Shown one piece after another: positions 1 to 8,019 of a stretch of DNA of 64,000 bases. Within the stretch, counting starts at the first letter, position 1. Each line of letters starts with the position of its first letter. The notes under the pieces were generated by a model. The model saw nothing but the letters and a program-made list of their open reading frames with translations. It was not told where the DNA came from and made no database searches. The position numbers were made by a program, and so were the translations under genes. The DNA comes from Niveispirillum lacus (GTDB lineage: Bacteria > Pseudomonadota > Alphaproteobacteria > Azospirillales > Azospirillaceae), in contig NZ_NOXU01000025.1 of assembly GCF_002251795.1 (NCBI RefSeq), positions 62,001-126,000 on the forward strand, written 5' to 3'.

Positions 1-923
1 TCGGGCCCTGTCACCTGTCGGACCACAAGGTCCAGAAAACCGTCGTCGGGCAGGCTGGCGATGGAATAATCGCGGCTGGGGATTGGTTCGCGCCCCTCGG
101 GCAGGGTGGTTCTGGCCAACCACTGGGACAGGGGCCGGGTCAGGCCGTCGCGGATTTCGGGCCGATCCCCGCCCCGCAGGCGCAGGGCAGCCGCGACACT
201 GTCCGGGGGGTTGCACGGTTCCACCTCCGCAATATCGCCGGCCTGCCAATCGGCAGTGCCCGCCGCTGGTGGCGCCAGGCGCAGATGGAAGATGGCCGCG
301 CCGGGGCTGCCAGGGTTGAGATGATGACGTTCGGCCAGCACCCATTCCTGGTAATCGCCCGGTGTCCAGATGGGAAGATGGACGGGGCCGGCCATCTGGC
401 CCAGATGCTGCTGCCAGCGCCGCAAGGCGCCGGCGTCGCCATTATCCACCTCCACCATGTCGAACAGCGGCATGGCCCCCTGCTGGCGCAACCATCCATC
501 AAGCGCATGGCCAAAGGCGCAGAACCGGGCATAGTCGCGGTCGCCCAGTGCCAACAGACCATAACGCAGCGACGACAGGGTGGCGCCTGTTCCCATGACC
601 CGCCGCACGAACCCGGCAGCATGGTCGGGGGCGTCCCCTTCGCCGGTTGTCGACACGATGAACAGGGCCTGTTGCGCGGCGGCAAGACGGGCAGCATCAA
701 GCCGGTCGATGGCGTCCGCCCAGGCCGCTTTGCCCGCAGCCGTCAAGCCGGCGACCGTCTGCCGGGCCAGCATTTCGGCAAAGCCCGTCTGGCTGGCATA
801 GGCCACCAGGATACCAGCACCGCCGGCCGCCGGGCGATGGCGCGCCGCGTGACGGCGGAACGTCACCGCACAGAACAGGGCGTAAAGCGCCAGCACCAGG
901 CCGGCCCATAGGTAACGCTCCAT
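1..923 (-). CDS. Flavodoxin/sulfite-reductase-type flavoprotein (C-terminus beyond left edge)
   Basis: About 307 residues are visible and the frame stays open to the window edge, so the NADPH-binding part is missing. An N-terminal membrane segment (about residues 3-18) precedes a flavodoxin domain with SQTGFAE and STTGEGDAPDH, the FMN-phosphate and flavin loops. A reductase-type FAD domain follows, ending in RDYSIAS, the RxYS FAD motif. This is the diflavin layout of sulfite reductase alpha subunits. The start ATG overlaps the apbE stop (ATGA), indicating translational coupling. With ApbE, PepSY and DUF2271 neighbours, a role in cytoplasmic-side electron supply to a flavin-based, probably iron-related, reductase is inferred; the substrate is unknown. 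Confidence 0.85.
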   Translation of the reverse strand, partial: MERYLWAGLVLALYALFCAVTFRRHAARHRPAAGGAGILVAYASQTGFAEMLARQTVAGLTAAGKAAWADAIDRLDAARLAAAQQALFIVSTTGEGDAPDHAAGFVRRVMGTGATLSSLRYGLLALGDRDYARFCAFGHALDGWLRQQGAMPLFDMVEVDNGDAGALRRWQQHLGQMAGPVHLPIWTPGDYQEWVLAERHHLNPGSPGAAIFHLRLAPPAAGTADWQAGDIAEVEPCNPPDSVAAALRLRGGDRPEIRDGLTRPLSQWLARTTLPEGREPIPSRDYSIASLPDDGFLDLVVRQVTGP

Positions 924-1957
924 CACCCTTCCTCCGCGAGGGCCGCCAGGGCCGGGGTCATGATCTCGGCGATCCCCATCGGCGGTCGGCAGACAAACAG
1001 GGCCATGATCCCGCGCGCTGCCGCCCATTGCGGCCCCCTCTCTGGCCCCAGCACCATCAAGGCGGTGGCCAACGCATCGGCCATCATGCAGTCAGCATGC
1101 AGCACCGTGACCGCAGCCAGATCATCGGTCACCGGATAACCCGTACGCGGGTCCAGCGAATGGGACAGGGCCCGCCCATCCGGCCCCCGCATGAAGCGGT
1201 GGCAATCCCCACTGGTGGCCACGGCCCAGCCATGCAGGGCAATCCGTGTCGGCAGACCGCCTGACCGACCATCACGTCCCTTCACGGGTGCCAGGTCGAC
1301 CCACCAGGGTGTGGCATCCTGCTTGATGCCCCAGCCCCTTAGCTCGCCACCAATATCGACAAGATGGCTCACCACACCACAGGTCTCCAGATACCGCGAC
1401 ACACAATCCACGGCATAGCCTTTGGCAATCGATGACAGGTCCAGGCGCAGGCCGCCCGGCTGCCACAGCCTTTCCGCCTCCACCTGGATCTCCATCCAGC
1501 GCGGACCTGACAGCAGGGCGTGGACCTGGCCCGCCGTTGGCGGGGTCGCCACTGGTCCCGGCGGTCCGAAGCCCCAGGCGTCAACCAACCCGCCAATCGC
1601 CGGATCATAGGCCCCGCCGCTGTCCACCGACAGGCGCAGGGCCGCCGACACCACTGCGCACAAGGACGGATCAACCGGCACCCAGCCGCGTGGGCTGTGA
1701 TTGTACCGGCACAGGTCACTCGTCCGGTCCCAATGGCTCATCACTGCCACCACGCGGTCCAGGATGGCGACGATCCCCCGCCGCAGCGCCAAGGGTGCCG
1801 GCCCCTGTGGCGCGATCAGGGACACCGACCAATAGGTCCCCATGCTGGTCCCTGACAGGCGCAGAACCGGGGCATTCGCCGGCGGCAGTGCCGCCTCGGG
1901 CGCTGCTTCGGGCAGGATCAGGCGCAAGGCGCCGGCTTTGATAGGCGGGGTGGGCAT
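923..1957 (-). CDS. apbE: FAD:protein FMN transferase (ApbE family)
   Basis: 344 residues, normal for ApbE, which attaches FMN covalently to Thr/Ser of target proteins using FAD. Recognisable motifs are MGTYWSVSL near residue 39, LDLSSIAKGYAVD near 172 (flavin/metal region), ATSGDCHRF near 243 and SHSLDPRTGYPV near 264. No strong signal peptide is visible at the N-terminus, so an upstream or different start cannot be excluded; no good ribosome binding site precedes the chosen ATG. It is fourth in a five-gene minus-strand operon and overlaps the downstream flavoprotein gene by 4 bases. The partner to be flavinylated is not obvious in this window. Confidence 0.92.
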   Translation of the reverse strand: MPTPPIKAGALRLILPEAAPEAALPPANAPVLRLSGTSMGTYWSVSLIAPQGPAPLALRRGIVAILDRVVAVMSHWDRTSDLCRYNHSPRGWVPVDPSLCAVVSAALRLSVDSGGAYDPAIGGLVDAWGFGPPGPVATPPTAGQVHALLSGPRWMEIQVEAERLWQPGGLRLDLSSIAKGYAVDCVSRYLETCGVVSHLVDIGGELRGWGIKQDATPWWVDLAPVKGRDGRSGGLPTRIALHGWAVATSGDCHRFMRGPDGRALSHSLDPRTGYPVTDDLAAVTVLHADCMMADALATALMVLGPERGPQWAAARGIMALFVCRPPMGIAEIMTPALAALAEEG

Positions 1958-1998
1958 GGTGAGGGGCAGGGCTCAACCGTTCGCAGCCAGAACTCCCA

Positions 1999-2022
1999 CC
2001 TCCCCGACAAGAACCGGGGAGG
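1999..2022. promoter_or_regulatory. Short inverted repeat between DUF4198 gene and apbE
   Basis: CCTCCCC and GGGGAGG form a perfect 7-bp stem with a 10-base loop in the 86-base gap between the DUF4198 gene and apbE. There is no T-tract on the minus strand, so it is not a standard terminator; an RNA-processing or attenuation element inside the operon is possible. Confidence 0.35.
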
Positions 2023-2043
2023 CAACAGGGTGACAGACGCCCC

Positions 2044-2859
2044 TTACGGCGCCATCACCTCGAACGTGGCCGTGTAGGTTGCCGACCGTTTGCTGGCCTG
2101 CGGCACGCTGGTCTTTTTGTCTTCGGTCTGGGCGGTCATCCAATACATGCCCGCCGTCGGCCAGGTGACGGTGAAGGCACCATCCTTGTCGGTCTTCAGC
2201 TTCATTTCGCCCAGATCGTTGCGGTAGCGGATGCCGCCGGGAATGACCGTGACTTCAACATCGGATGCCGGTTTACCATCCAGCAGCAGTGTGAAACTGG
2301 CCTGTTCGCCGGCAACCAGGTCGTTGGGATGGGTGACGGGGGCCAGTTCCAGGCCCTTGCCCGTGGGTTTCAGCACGGTTTCGGTCGGCTTGCCTGCCGT
2401 GGCGAAGAATTCCAGGCGGCGCGCCCCTTCGGTCACCTGCAACTTCTCGGCATTGGCGGGCACTTCCTTGGCAAAACTGTCCACTGTACCGCGCCAGCGC
2501 TTGCGCTGCCCGTTTTCTTCCCAACTGGCCATGATGCCGGCACTGGCCAGCGCCACCTTATAGGTGCCGGGCTGGCTCAGATGAACATCAAAGGTGCTGC
2601 GATACTTGCCCGTGGCCTGGTTCTCTGCCGTGCCGGCACTGCCATCGGGGTTGGTGACCGTCAGCCCGTCCAGGCGCAGCGGCACATGTTCAAAATAAAA
2701 CAGGTCGTTGGAGACGGCGGCATCGACCGTGATCCACGGGTCCTGGCCCGACAGGATGGTGGCCGATGGCAGCATCCATTGCCGATGCGCGGCGGCCGGG
2801 CCGGCGATGGATACGGCCAGGGTCAGTGCCAGCGTGGCGCGGGTCAGCAGTGACTTCAT
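2044..2859 (-). CDS. DUF4198 domain-containing exported protein
   Basis: 271 residues starting at the ATG at 2859, preceded by AAGGAG at good spacing; upstream in-frame ATGs would add a non-conserved tail overlapping the previous gene. A signal peptide (about 1-26, ending PAAA-HRQW) is followed by the DUF4198 pattern: an early HRQWMLPS segment, a beta-rich body, and a C-terminal carboxypeptidase-regulatory-like fold (DVEVTVIPGGIRYRND, then TVTWPTAGMYWM). Such periplasmic proteins are repeatedly found with PepSY, DUF2271 and ApbE genes near iron-uptake receptors. A role in periplasmic metal handling is inferred from that association only. Confidence 0.85.
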   Translation of the reverse strand: MKSLLTRATLALTLAVSIAGPAAAHRQWMLPSATILSGQDPWITVDAAVSNDLFYFEHVPLRLDGLTVTNPDGSAGTAENQATGKYRSTFDVHLSQPGTYKVALASAGIMASWEENGQRKRWRGTVDSFAKEVPANAEKLQVTEGARRLEFFATAGKPTETVLKPTGKGLELAPVTHPNDLVAGEQASFTLLLDGKPASDVEVTVIPGGIRYRNDLGEMKLKTDKDGAFTVTWPTAGMYWMTAQTEDKKTSVPQASKRSATYTATFEVMAP

Positions 2860-3004
2860 GGGGGAAAACTCCTTGATCCATTGATTGACAGAGCAGTTTC
2901 TGGCGAAGCGGAAACCGCTCCAGCGGCAACTGCCGCCGCGCCGCTGATGCGGCCTGAGGCCAAGCCGCAGATCGGGTGGCGGCGTTTGCAGAACTGAAAG
3001 GCGT

Positions 3005-3514
3005 TCAACCTTTGACCTCGACCGCGATACGGCCCAACTCGCTCTCACCCTTGGCCTCGGCCTTGACGGGCTTGCCGTTCCAATCGAACGGCACGCGGAT
3101 CAATTCGCGCCCGCCCACCTCGCGCGCGGCCTCCACCACAAGCGCATAGGAACCGGGCTTCAACCCGTTCAGGGGGGCCTTGGCACTGTCCCAGGTCAGT
3201 CGGTTCTCACCCACAGGCAGCGTCGGGGCTGATACGCCATCCACCGGCATGGTCAGGTCGCGGCCAGACCGGCGCCACCATTGGCGCATGTCCTTCAGCC
3301 ATTTGGTCCCCTCATTGTCGCGCATCTTCACATCGTAGCGGACGGTCAGGTTGGCGACGAACTGCTGGTCCGGCGTCTCAATCCAGGCCGCAACATAGGG
3401 GCGGTGATATTCCGCGACCTCCAGTTTGGGGATCTCTACCGTGACCGCCAATTCCCCCGCCATGACGGGGGTAACGGCCAGACCGGTCATTGAGAGCGAG
3501 AGAAGTGTGCGCAT
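3005..3514 (-). CDS. DUF2271 domain-containing periplasmic protein
   Basis: 169 residues. A signal peptide (MRTLLSLSMTGLAVTPVMAG) precedes a short beta-sandwich-like domain with PYVAAWIETPDQQFVANLTV and the WLKDMRQWWRRSG segment typical of DUF2271. It lies 18 bases after the PepSY membrane gene and 145 bases before the DUF4198 gene, so it is second in the operon. Biochemical function is not established for the family; the context suggests a periplasmic partner of a flavin/iron reductase system. Confidence 0.88.
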   Translation of the reverse strand: MRTLLSLSMTGLAVTPVMAGELAVTVEIPKLEVAEYHRPYVAAWIETPDQQFVANLTVRYDVKMRDNEGTKWLKDMRQWWRRSGRDLTMPVDGVSAPTLPVGENRLTWDSAKAPLNGLKPGSYALVVEAAREVGGRELIRVPFDWNGKPVKAEAKGESELGRIAVEVKG

Positions 3515-3532
3515 GGGTTCAATCCTGAAAGA

Positions 3533-4150
3533 TCAGTGGATAAAGAGGATCAGCAACAGCACGGGCGCCACCAGACCCAGCCCGACCAGGGGCCAGGTCG
3601 TCGGGCGGTTGCCGGCATGCAGATGCAGCAGGAACAATCCGGTGATGCAGAAGACCAGACAGGCCACCGCGAACAGATCCAGGAACCAGGACCACACCGT
3701 GCCGGTCCCCCGGCCCTTGTGCAGGTCGTTGAGATAGGAAACCCAGCCCCGGTCCGTCACTTCATAGAGGACGGCGCCATCCTGGCGCGTGATGGTGGCC
3801 CAGCCATCGCCGCCGGGGCGCGGCAGAGCGATGTACAACTCATCCTCCGACCATTCCGGCACCCCGGCAGAGACATCGACATCCATCTCGGCAGCGAACC
3901 AGTCGATAATCACCGCCGGCACCGGTCCCGCGCCAACCGACAGGACCGGACGAAGCGCCTCGGGCAGAACACCCTCCATGGTCACGGTCTGGGGCTTGGC
4001 CTCCACATGCCGGGCATTGTTGAGCGTAATGCCGGTCGCTGCGAACAGCAGCATGCCGATCAGGCACAGGGCCGAACTGACCCAATGCCATTGATGCAGT
4101 TGCTTCAACCAGAAAGACCGCCGCCCCTGCTGCTCCACCCCCGACGCCAT
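3533..4150 (-). CDS. PepSY-associated transmembrane protein
   Basis: 205 residues. An N-terminal cytoplasmic stretch with KQLHQWHWVSSA leads into a membrane helix (about 22-43), then a periplasmic PepSY-like part (about 50-145), helix two (about 150-172) containing the WSWFLDLFAVACLVFCITG signature, an HLHAGNRP loop, and a last helix to the C-terminus. His residues at the membrane edges resemble those of PepSY/ferric-reductase-like proteins that carry haem or flavin electrons; haem binding is inferred. First gene of the operon, 46 bases downstream of a Fur-like palindrome, so iron repression is likely. Confidence 0.88.
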   Translation of the reverse strand: MASGVEQQGRRSFWLKQLHQWHWVSSALCLIGMLLFAATGITLNNARHVEAKPQTVTMEGVLPEALRPVLSVGAGPVPAVIIDWFAAEMDVDVSAGVPEWSEDELYIALPRPGGDGWATITRQDGAVLYEVTDRGWVSYLNDLHKGRGTGTVWSWFLDLFAVACLVFCITGLFLLHLHAGNRPTTWPLVGLGLVAPVLLLILFIH

Positions 4151-4195
4151 GACCTCAGATCACCCGCGATTGATAATGGATCGCAACTAAGCACG

Positions 4196-4214
4196 ATTGA
4201 GAGTTATTCGCAAT
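4196..4214 (-). promoter_or_regulatory. Candidate Fur box upstream of the PepSY/ApbE operon
   Basis: Read on the minus strand, ATTGCGAATAACTCTCAAT is a 19-base imperfect palindrome (14 of 19 positions symmetric) matching the general form of proteobacterial Fur boxes (GCAAAT/GAATnATTCTCAT types). It sits 46 bases before the PepSY start codon. A weaker related stretch lies at about 4170-4186. Binding is inferred, not shown. Confidence 0.55.
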
Positions 4215-4364
4215 AACGAAACCGCACAGCGCCCATTCTGAAATCAGATGAAGGGTTTGTCTGACCGGGGCGTAGGTCCGGTGGCATTGCCGACCGGGCA
4301 CCAAACCATGCCCCCAAGGCCCAAGCTGGGGCGGGCACAGGGTGTGCGCAGCAATCCCCCCCCT

Positions 4365-4434
4365 TGTAGCCTTGGCCCTGTAGCCTTGGCCCTGTAGCCT
4401 TGGCCCTGTAACCTTGGCCCTGTAACCTTGGGCC
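4365..4434. repeat. Five-copy 14-bp tandem repeat
   Basis: Five head-to-tail copies of TGTAGCCTTGGCCC; the first three are identical, copy four changes G to A at the fifth base (TGTAACC), and copy five ends GGGCC instead of GGCCC. The array fills the divergent intergenic region between the iron-linked operon and the exported-protein gene at 4480. 14 bp is not a multiple of three, so it is not a coding repeat expansion; no spacers, so not a CRISPR. Confidence 0.95.
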
Positions 4435-4479
4435 TGACCCATGCGAAGATGCGCATAACCACCCGTCGGGACCTTTACG

Positions 4480-5199
4480 TTGCGCGTCCTCTTTCTCCTG
4501 CTCTTCCTGGCAGCCCTCGCCCCCCTCCTGCCCGCCGCTGCACAGACCACCGACCTGCGCTGCGGCCCCGATCTTTATCGCCCGGGCATCCTGCTGACCG
4601 CGTCGCCCGTCTGCGGCTTGGTCTACAGCCAGCATCTGCCCGGCCTGGGCCGCCTGCATCTGGGCGCCTTCCATTCGCTTGACCGGTCGAAACCAGATGC
4701 GGCGGCCGGTCGGGTGGTTAATCTGACGGCCGGTACATTCACCCGCGTGACTGACGACTTGGCCACCTTCACCGATTATGGGTTACGGGTCGAGGATGGG
4801 CATGCGGCGGCGGCCCTCTATCATGATTTTATCCATTACATGTCGGACGATCTCCGCTTCTTCGCGGGCTATGAGGGGGTGCGGTTTTTCACCCGCTTCG
4901 CCCGCGCCTATGACAGCCTGCATGTCGCGGCGGAACAGAAAATCCGCCTGGATGACGGGCGTCTGACCCTTGATCTGGTGGCCATGGCCTACTGGACACG
5001 CAAGGGTGACGGCCCCGCGGCCGACAGTTTCTCCGGATTGAACCCCTGGGTTGAGGCAACATGGCAGCCCTGGCGCGACAACGGACCGCGCTGGCATCGG
5101 GTCCTGCGGTTCTATACCCAGATCGCGGGCTTTACCGGGCAGCCAGGCCGCCCTGGCCTCTATCTGACGGGCTTTGCTGGCGTCCGCACCAGTTTCTGA
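4480..5199 (+). CDS. Exported protein of unknown function, beta-rich
   Basis: 239 residues with a TTG start; an upstream in-frame ATG is blocked by a stop, and the TTG places a textbook signal peptide at the N-terminus (MRVLFLLLFLAALAPLLPAA, then AQTTD). The mature protein is rich in aromatic, alternating segments (LRFFAGYEGVRFFTRFAR; RFYTQIAGFTG) and ends in GVRTSF, a terminal Phe as in outer-membrane beta-barrels. Two early Cys (C28, C45) could form a disulfide. I do not recognise a family. It is divergent from the PepSY operon across the tandem repeat. Confidence 0.7.
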   Translation: MRVLFLLLFLAALAPLLPAAAQTTDLRCGPDLYRPGILLTASPVCGLVYSQHLPGLGRLHLGAFHSLDRSKPDAAAGRVVNLTAGTFTRVTDDLATFTDYGLRVEDGHAAAALYHDFIHYMSDDLRFFAGYEGVRFFTRFARAYDSLHVAAEQKIRLDDGRLTLDLVAMAYWTRKGDGPAADSFSGLNPWVEATWQPWRDNGPRWHRVLRFYTQIAGFTGQPGRPGLYLTGFAGVRTSF

Positions 5200-5261
5200 T
5201 CCGGCTTGCCCCGCACCGCCCCCCTGTTGCATGGTCCGGCCGGCAAGGATCGGAGGGCCGA

Positions 5262-5699
5262 ATGTTGGATACACTTTTGCGCGGCGTGACATTGACCGAC
5301 CTGGAAGCGGCATTGGAACGGCTGGGCCTGCCCGCAACCCAGGATCTGACACCCGGCGGCGCGCCCATTCTGCGCTCGGCCATTGGTGGACTGACCTTCA
5401 ATATCCGCCCCGGCGCACAGCTTGATCCCGAAGCCGCCCGCTTCGGCGATTATAATTTCAATCTGATGTTTCAGGTTCAGGCCCGTTTCGACGCCGCCAT
5501 CCTGAACCAGTGGAACCGCCACAAACGTTTTGCGCGGTTCTCTTTGCGCGATGACTTTCTGGTCCTGGAAATGGACTGCTTGGCCGTGGGTATTTCTGGT
5601 GACCAGATTCTGGCCAGCCTTGAATTGTGGGGCCGGCTCGTGGTGGAGGCGCTCAACTTCCTGCGCAGCGCGCATGGGGCTGAGGCCGGGCACTCCTAA
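5262..5699 (+). CDS. YbjN domain-containing protein
   Basis: 145 residues from the ATG at 5262, chosen because GGAGG lies 7-11 bases upstream; longer in-frame starts overlap the previous gene. The segment FNLMFQVQARFDAAILNQWN followed by KRFARFSLRDDFLVLEMDC matches the YbjN fold (type III secretion chaperone-like), a cytoplasmic protein of unclear function. Its stop overlaps the stop of the convergent pccR gene by 4 bases, an unusually tight tail-to-tail arrangement with no room for a terminator. Confidence 0.75.
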   Translation: MLDTLLRGVTLTDLEAALERLGLPATQDLTPGGAPILRSAIGGLTFNIRPGAQLDPEAARFGDYNFNLMFQVQARFDAAILNQWNRHKRFARFSLRDDFLVLEMDCLAVGISGDQILASLELWGRLVVEALNFLRSAHGAEAGHS

Positions 5700-7117
5700 C
5701 TGACCGTGTAGGGCACCACCCGTCTTTCATGCGCATCGACGCGCAGCGCCTTGCCGATGGGCGGAAAGGCGCGGTGACGGCAATCCTCGCGGTCACAGAC
5801 CTTACAGTTGGACCCAATGGGCACCGCCGCATCGACATTGCGCAGATCCAGCCCGGCCGAATAGACAAGCTGGTCGGCATAGGCGATTTCGCAGCCTAAC
5901 CCCACCGCCGCCTCACGCGGACGCGACAGGTAGGAATTGCCCTTGGCCACAACCGTGCGCGCGATGCACAGATATGTGGCCCCGTCTGGCATGCGTGCCT
6001 GCTGCACCAGAATGCGCCCCGGCTGGGCAAAGGCCTGATGCACATTCCACAAGGGGCACGCCCCGCCAAACCGCGCGAACTGGAACCGGGTGGCGCTGGA
6101 CCGTTTGGCGATGTTGCCCGCCATATCCACCTTCACGAAATAGAAGGGCACACCTGGCATGCCCGGCCGCTGCATGGTGGACAGGCGGTGACAGACTTGT
6201 TCAAAACTGACATTAAAATGCGCTGACAACCGGTCGATATCGTACCGCATGCGCTGCGCCTCGGTCAGGAAACGCTTATAGGGCAGGATCAGGGCGCCAG
6301 CGAAATAATTGGCCAGCCCGACGCGCAGGATCGACCGCGCCTCGATGCTGGACAGGCCGGCCTCCGCTACCAGCCGTTCAATCTCCACCCCAAAGTCCAA
6401 CAGCGCGATCTGATGGGCGGCAAAGAATGTCCGGCTTTCGCGCGGCGTGCCTTCCGAGACCAGCAATTCTTTGTCGTCCGGATCATACCGCCACAGCACA
6501 TCATGGCGGGCCAGCATGGGCGACACGCGAATGGTCACCCCATGCCGGTCGGCCAGATGCTGGGCCAGATGCTCCAGCAGCCGGTCCTTGGAAAAATGCC
6601 CCCCCTCGAACAGCTCTTCGGCCGCATGGTCCAGCGTTTCAAAATGATTGCGCTGCTGCTGCACAAAGTCACGCACCTCGTCATAGGGAAAGGCCGCCGG
6701 CCCCGCCACCGCGTCCCCACCGCCCACCTTGTCGACCAGGGCCTTATATTCCTCATCCAGCCCCTGATAGGCGCGATAAAGCTTCAGCAGCGATCCCATG
6801 ATGGCGGGGGCGGCCCGCACCGCATCGCGGATGCCCGCGAACGTCACCGACGCGTCGCCAAACAACGGATCGCCCAGCACCTCGCGCAGCTCCGACGCCA
6901 GCCTTGTGTCACTGTCATCGGCGAAATGGCTGGGCTCCACCTGGAAAAAGGTCGACAGGCGGATGACCGCCGCCGCTGACAGCGGCCGCTGGTTATTCTC
7001 GATCTGGTTCAGGTAGGAGGTGGACAGCCCCACCTCAGTCGCCAGTTGCGCCTGACTGATCCCGCGCGTCTCGCGCAGGCGACGGATACGTTCCCCGGCA
7101 TAGATTTTGGCGGACAT
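5696..7117 (-). CDS. pccR: Short-chain acyl-CoA responsive regulator (PccR/ScfR family)
   Basis: 473 residues. An XRE-type helix-turn-helix (about 9-65, SQAQLATEVGLSTSYLNQIE) is followed by an IrrE/ImmA-like central region and a C-terminal domain ending with the cysteine cluster NCKVCDREDCRHRAFPP. This is the layout of short-chain fatty acyl-CoA regulators (RamB, MccR, PccR), whose members control acetate or propionate assimilation. The next metabolic genes are pccB, pccA and scpA, so PccR is the best assignment. The published PccR site is built from TTTGCAAA half-sites, and such sites occur before pccB here. An AT-rich gene separates it from pccB. Confidence 0.88.
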   Translation of the reverse strand: MSAKIYAGERIRRLRETRGISQAQLATEVGLSTSYLNQIENNQRPLSAAAVIRLSTFFQVEPSHFADDSDTRLASELREVLGDPLFGDASVTFAGIRDAVRAAPAIMGSLLKLYRAYQGLDEEYKALVDKVGGGDAVAGPAAFPYDEVRDFVQQQRNHFETLDHAAEELFEGGHFSKDRLLEHLAQHLADRHGVTIRVSPMLARHDVLWRYDPDDKELLVSEGTPRESRTFFAAHQIALLDFGVEIERLVAEAGLSSIEARSILRVGLANYFAGALILPYKRFLTEAQRMRYDIDRLSAHFNVSFEQVCHRLSTMQRPGMPGVPFYFVKVDMAGNIAKRSSATRFQFARFGGACPLWNVHQAFAQPGRILVQQARMPDGATYLCIARTVVAKGNSYLSRPREAAVGLGCEIAYADQLVYSAGLDLRNVDAAVPIGSNCKVCDREDCRHRAFPPIGKALRVDAHERRVVPYTVS

Positions 7118-7242
7118 TTACATCTCAATCGATGTTTGACTTAAATCAGATTCAATGATATACGATCATATGTATTTAGTCTGCTTTTTTCTTTAATCAT
7201 TTATCCGTCTTAATCAAGTAAATCAGGCAAATTAGGGCAAAA

Positions 7243-7878
7243 ATGATCGCATGGTCTAAAAAGAGAGCGATTTCAAAATTTTTGGGATTGTCTTTATATG
7301 TAATTTCAATGAGCGCAATTGCGGGACTGTTTATTATTGACTGTCCATTGAACTTATGCTTAGGGCACAAAATAAAGTATTTTATTTATGGAGCTTCTTT
7401 TTTGTGTCTTATCTTGGGAATTTATATTCATTTGAATTATTCGACCGTTAAAATTAACGATATTTTGGAATATTCATCAAGTATTTTTGGTTATGTCGAT
7501 ATTCATTATCGCTTCGGTGCCTACGGGATTCCGTGTAAAGAGGTCAGCCATGGAGTTGCCACCGCCCAAGTAAAACAGATAATCGGAACTGTAGACGATC
7601 TTATTTTGCACATTTCATCTGGAGAAATTGATAGAAATTTAAAAATAAGAGTACACTCACAGCTATCCACTCACAGAAGAATGACAAAATATGGTTTCAA
7701 GCCGGTTCGAGTCCATGTGATAAGGGTTTGTCTTTGTGTTATTTCTACTTTTGTATTAACAGTTTTTGTATGTTTATTTTTCAAGAGAAAGGCACCACAA
7801 TTTCCAAAAAATTGGAAGTATGAATGGGTTGCTACAGCACATACGATCACAAATCGTACGAGTCATCGCGTACCTTAA
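7243..7878 (+). CDS. AT-rich hypothetical membrane protein
   Basis: 211 residues, roughly one third GC against about 64% around it, with AT-rich codons throughout. Predicted membrane helices lie at about 13-33, 44-62 and 157-178, followed by a short basic tail. The middle contains ILEYSSSIFGYVDIHYRFG and KQIIGTVDDLILHISSGE with no recognised domain. No obvious ribosome binding site precedes the ATG. It lies between pccR and the predicted pccB operator. Base composition suggests horizontal acquisition. Function unknown. Confidence 0.65.
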   Translation: MIAWSKKRAISKFLGLSLYVISMSAIAGLFIIDCPLNLCLGHKIKYFIYGASFLCLILGIYIHLNYSTVKINDILEYSSSIFGYVDIHYRFGAYGIPCKEVSHGVATAQVKQIIGTVDDLILHISSGEIDRNLKIRVHSQLSTHRRMTKYGFKPVRVHVIRVCLCVISTFVLTVFVCLFFKRKAPQFPKNWKYEWVATAHTITNRTSHRVP

Positions 7879-7891
7879 GATAGAATGCGAA

Positions 7892-7908
7892 TTTGCAAAA
7901 TTTGCAAT
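7892..7908 (+). promoter_or_regulatory. Candidate PccR operator: paired TTTGCAA half-sites
   Basis: TTTGCAAA at 7892-7899 and TTTGCAAT at 7901-7908, one base apart, lie about 115 bases before pccB; a one-mismatch site TTCGCAAA is at 7923-7930. The family's reported motif uses two TTTGCAAA units separated by four bases, so spacing differs here. Operator function is inferred. Confidence 0.5.
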
Positions 7909-7967
7909 TCACACTGGGAACCTTCGCAAATCCACACCCATCTACGCCTTCTCCCGCTGCCGCATAA

Positions 7968-7975
7968 TTTGCAAA
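7968..7975 (+). promoter_or_regulatory. Candidate PccR half-site near pccB start
   Basis: A perfect TTTGCAAA 45 bases before the pccB ATG. No clean second copy follows at four-base spacing (GTCCAAAC is poor). It may act with the paired sites at 7892-7908. Confidence 0.45.
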
Positions 7976-8019
7976 CTCCGTCCAAACTCCCATGAACCAT
8001 TCGACGGGGCGGATTTCCC

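Noticed and set aside
2860-3048. Longer N-terminus for the DUF4198 protein
   Set aside because: It would overlap the DUF2271 gene and bury the signal peptide 63 residues inside; AAGGAG supports the start at 2859.
4365-4434. CRISPR array
   Set aside because: The 14-bp units are directly adjacent with no spacers and no cas genes are near.
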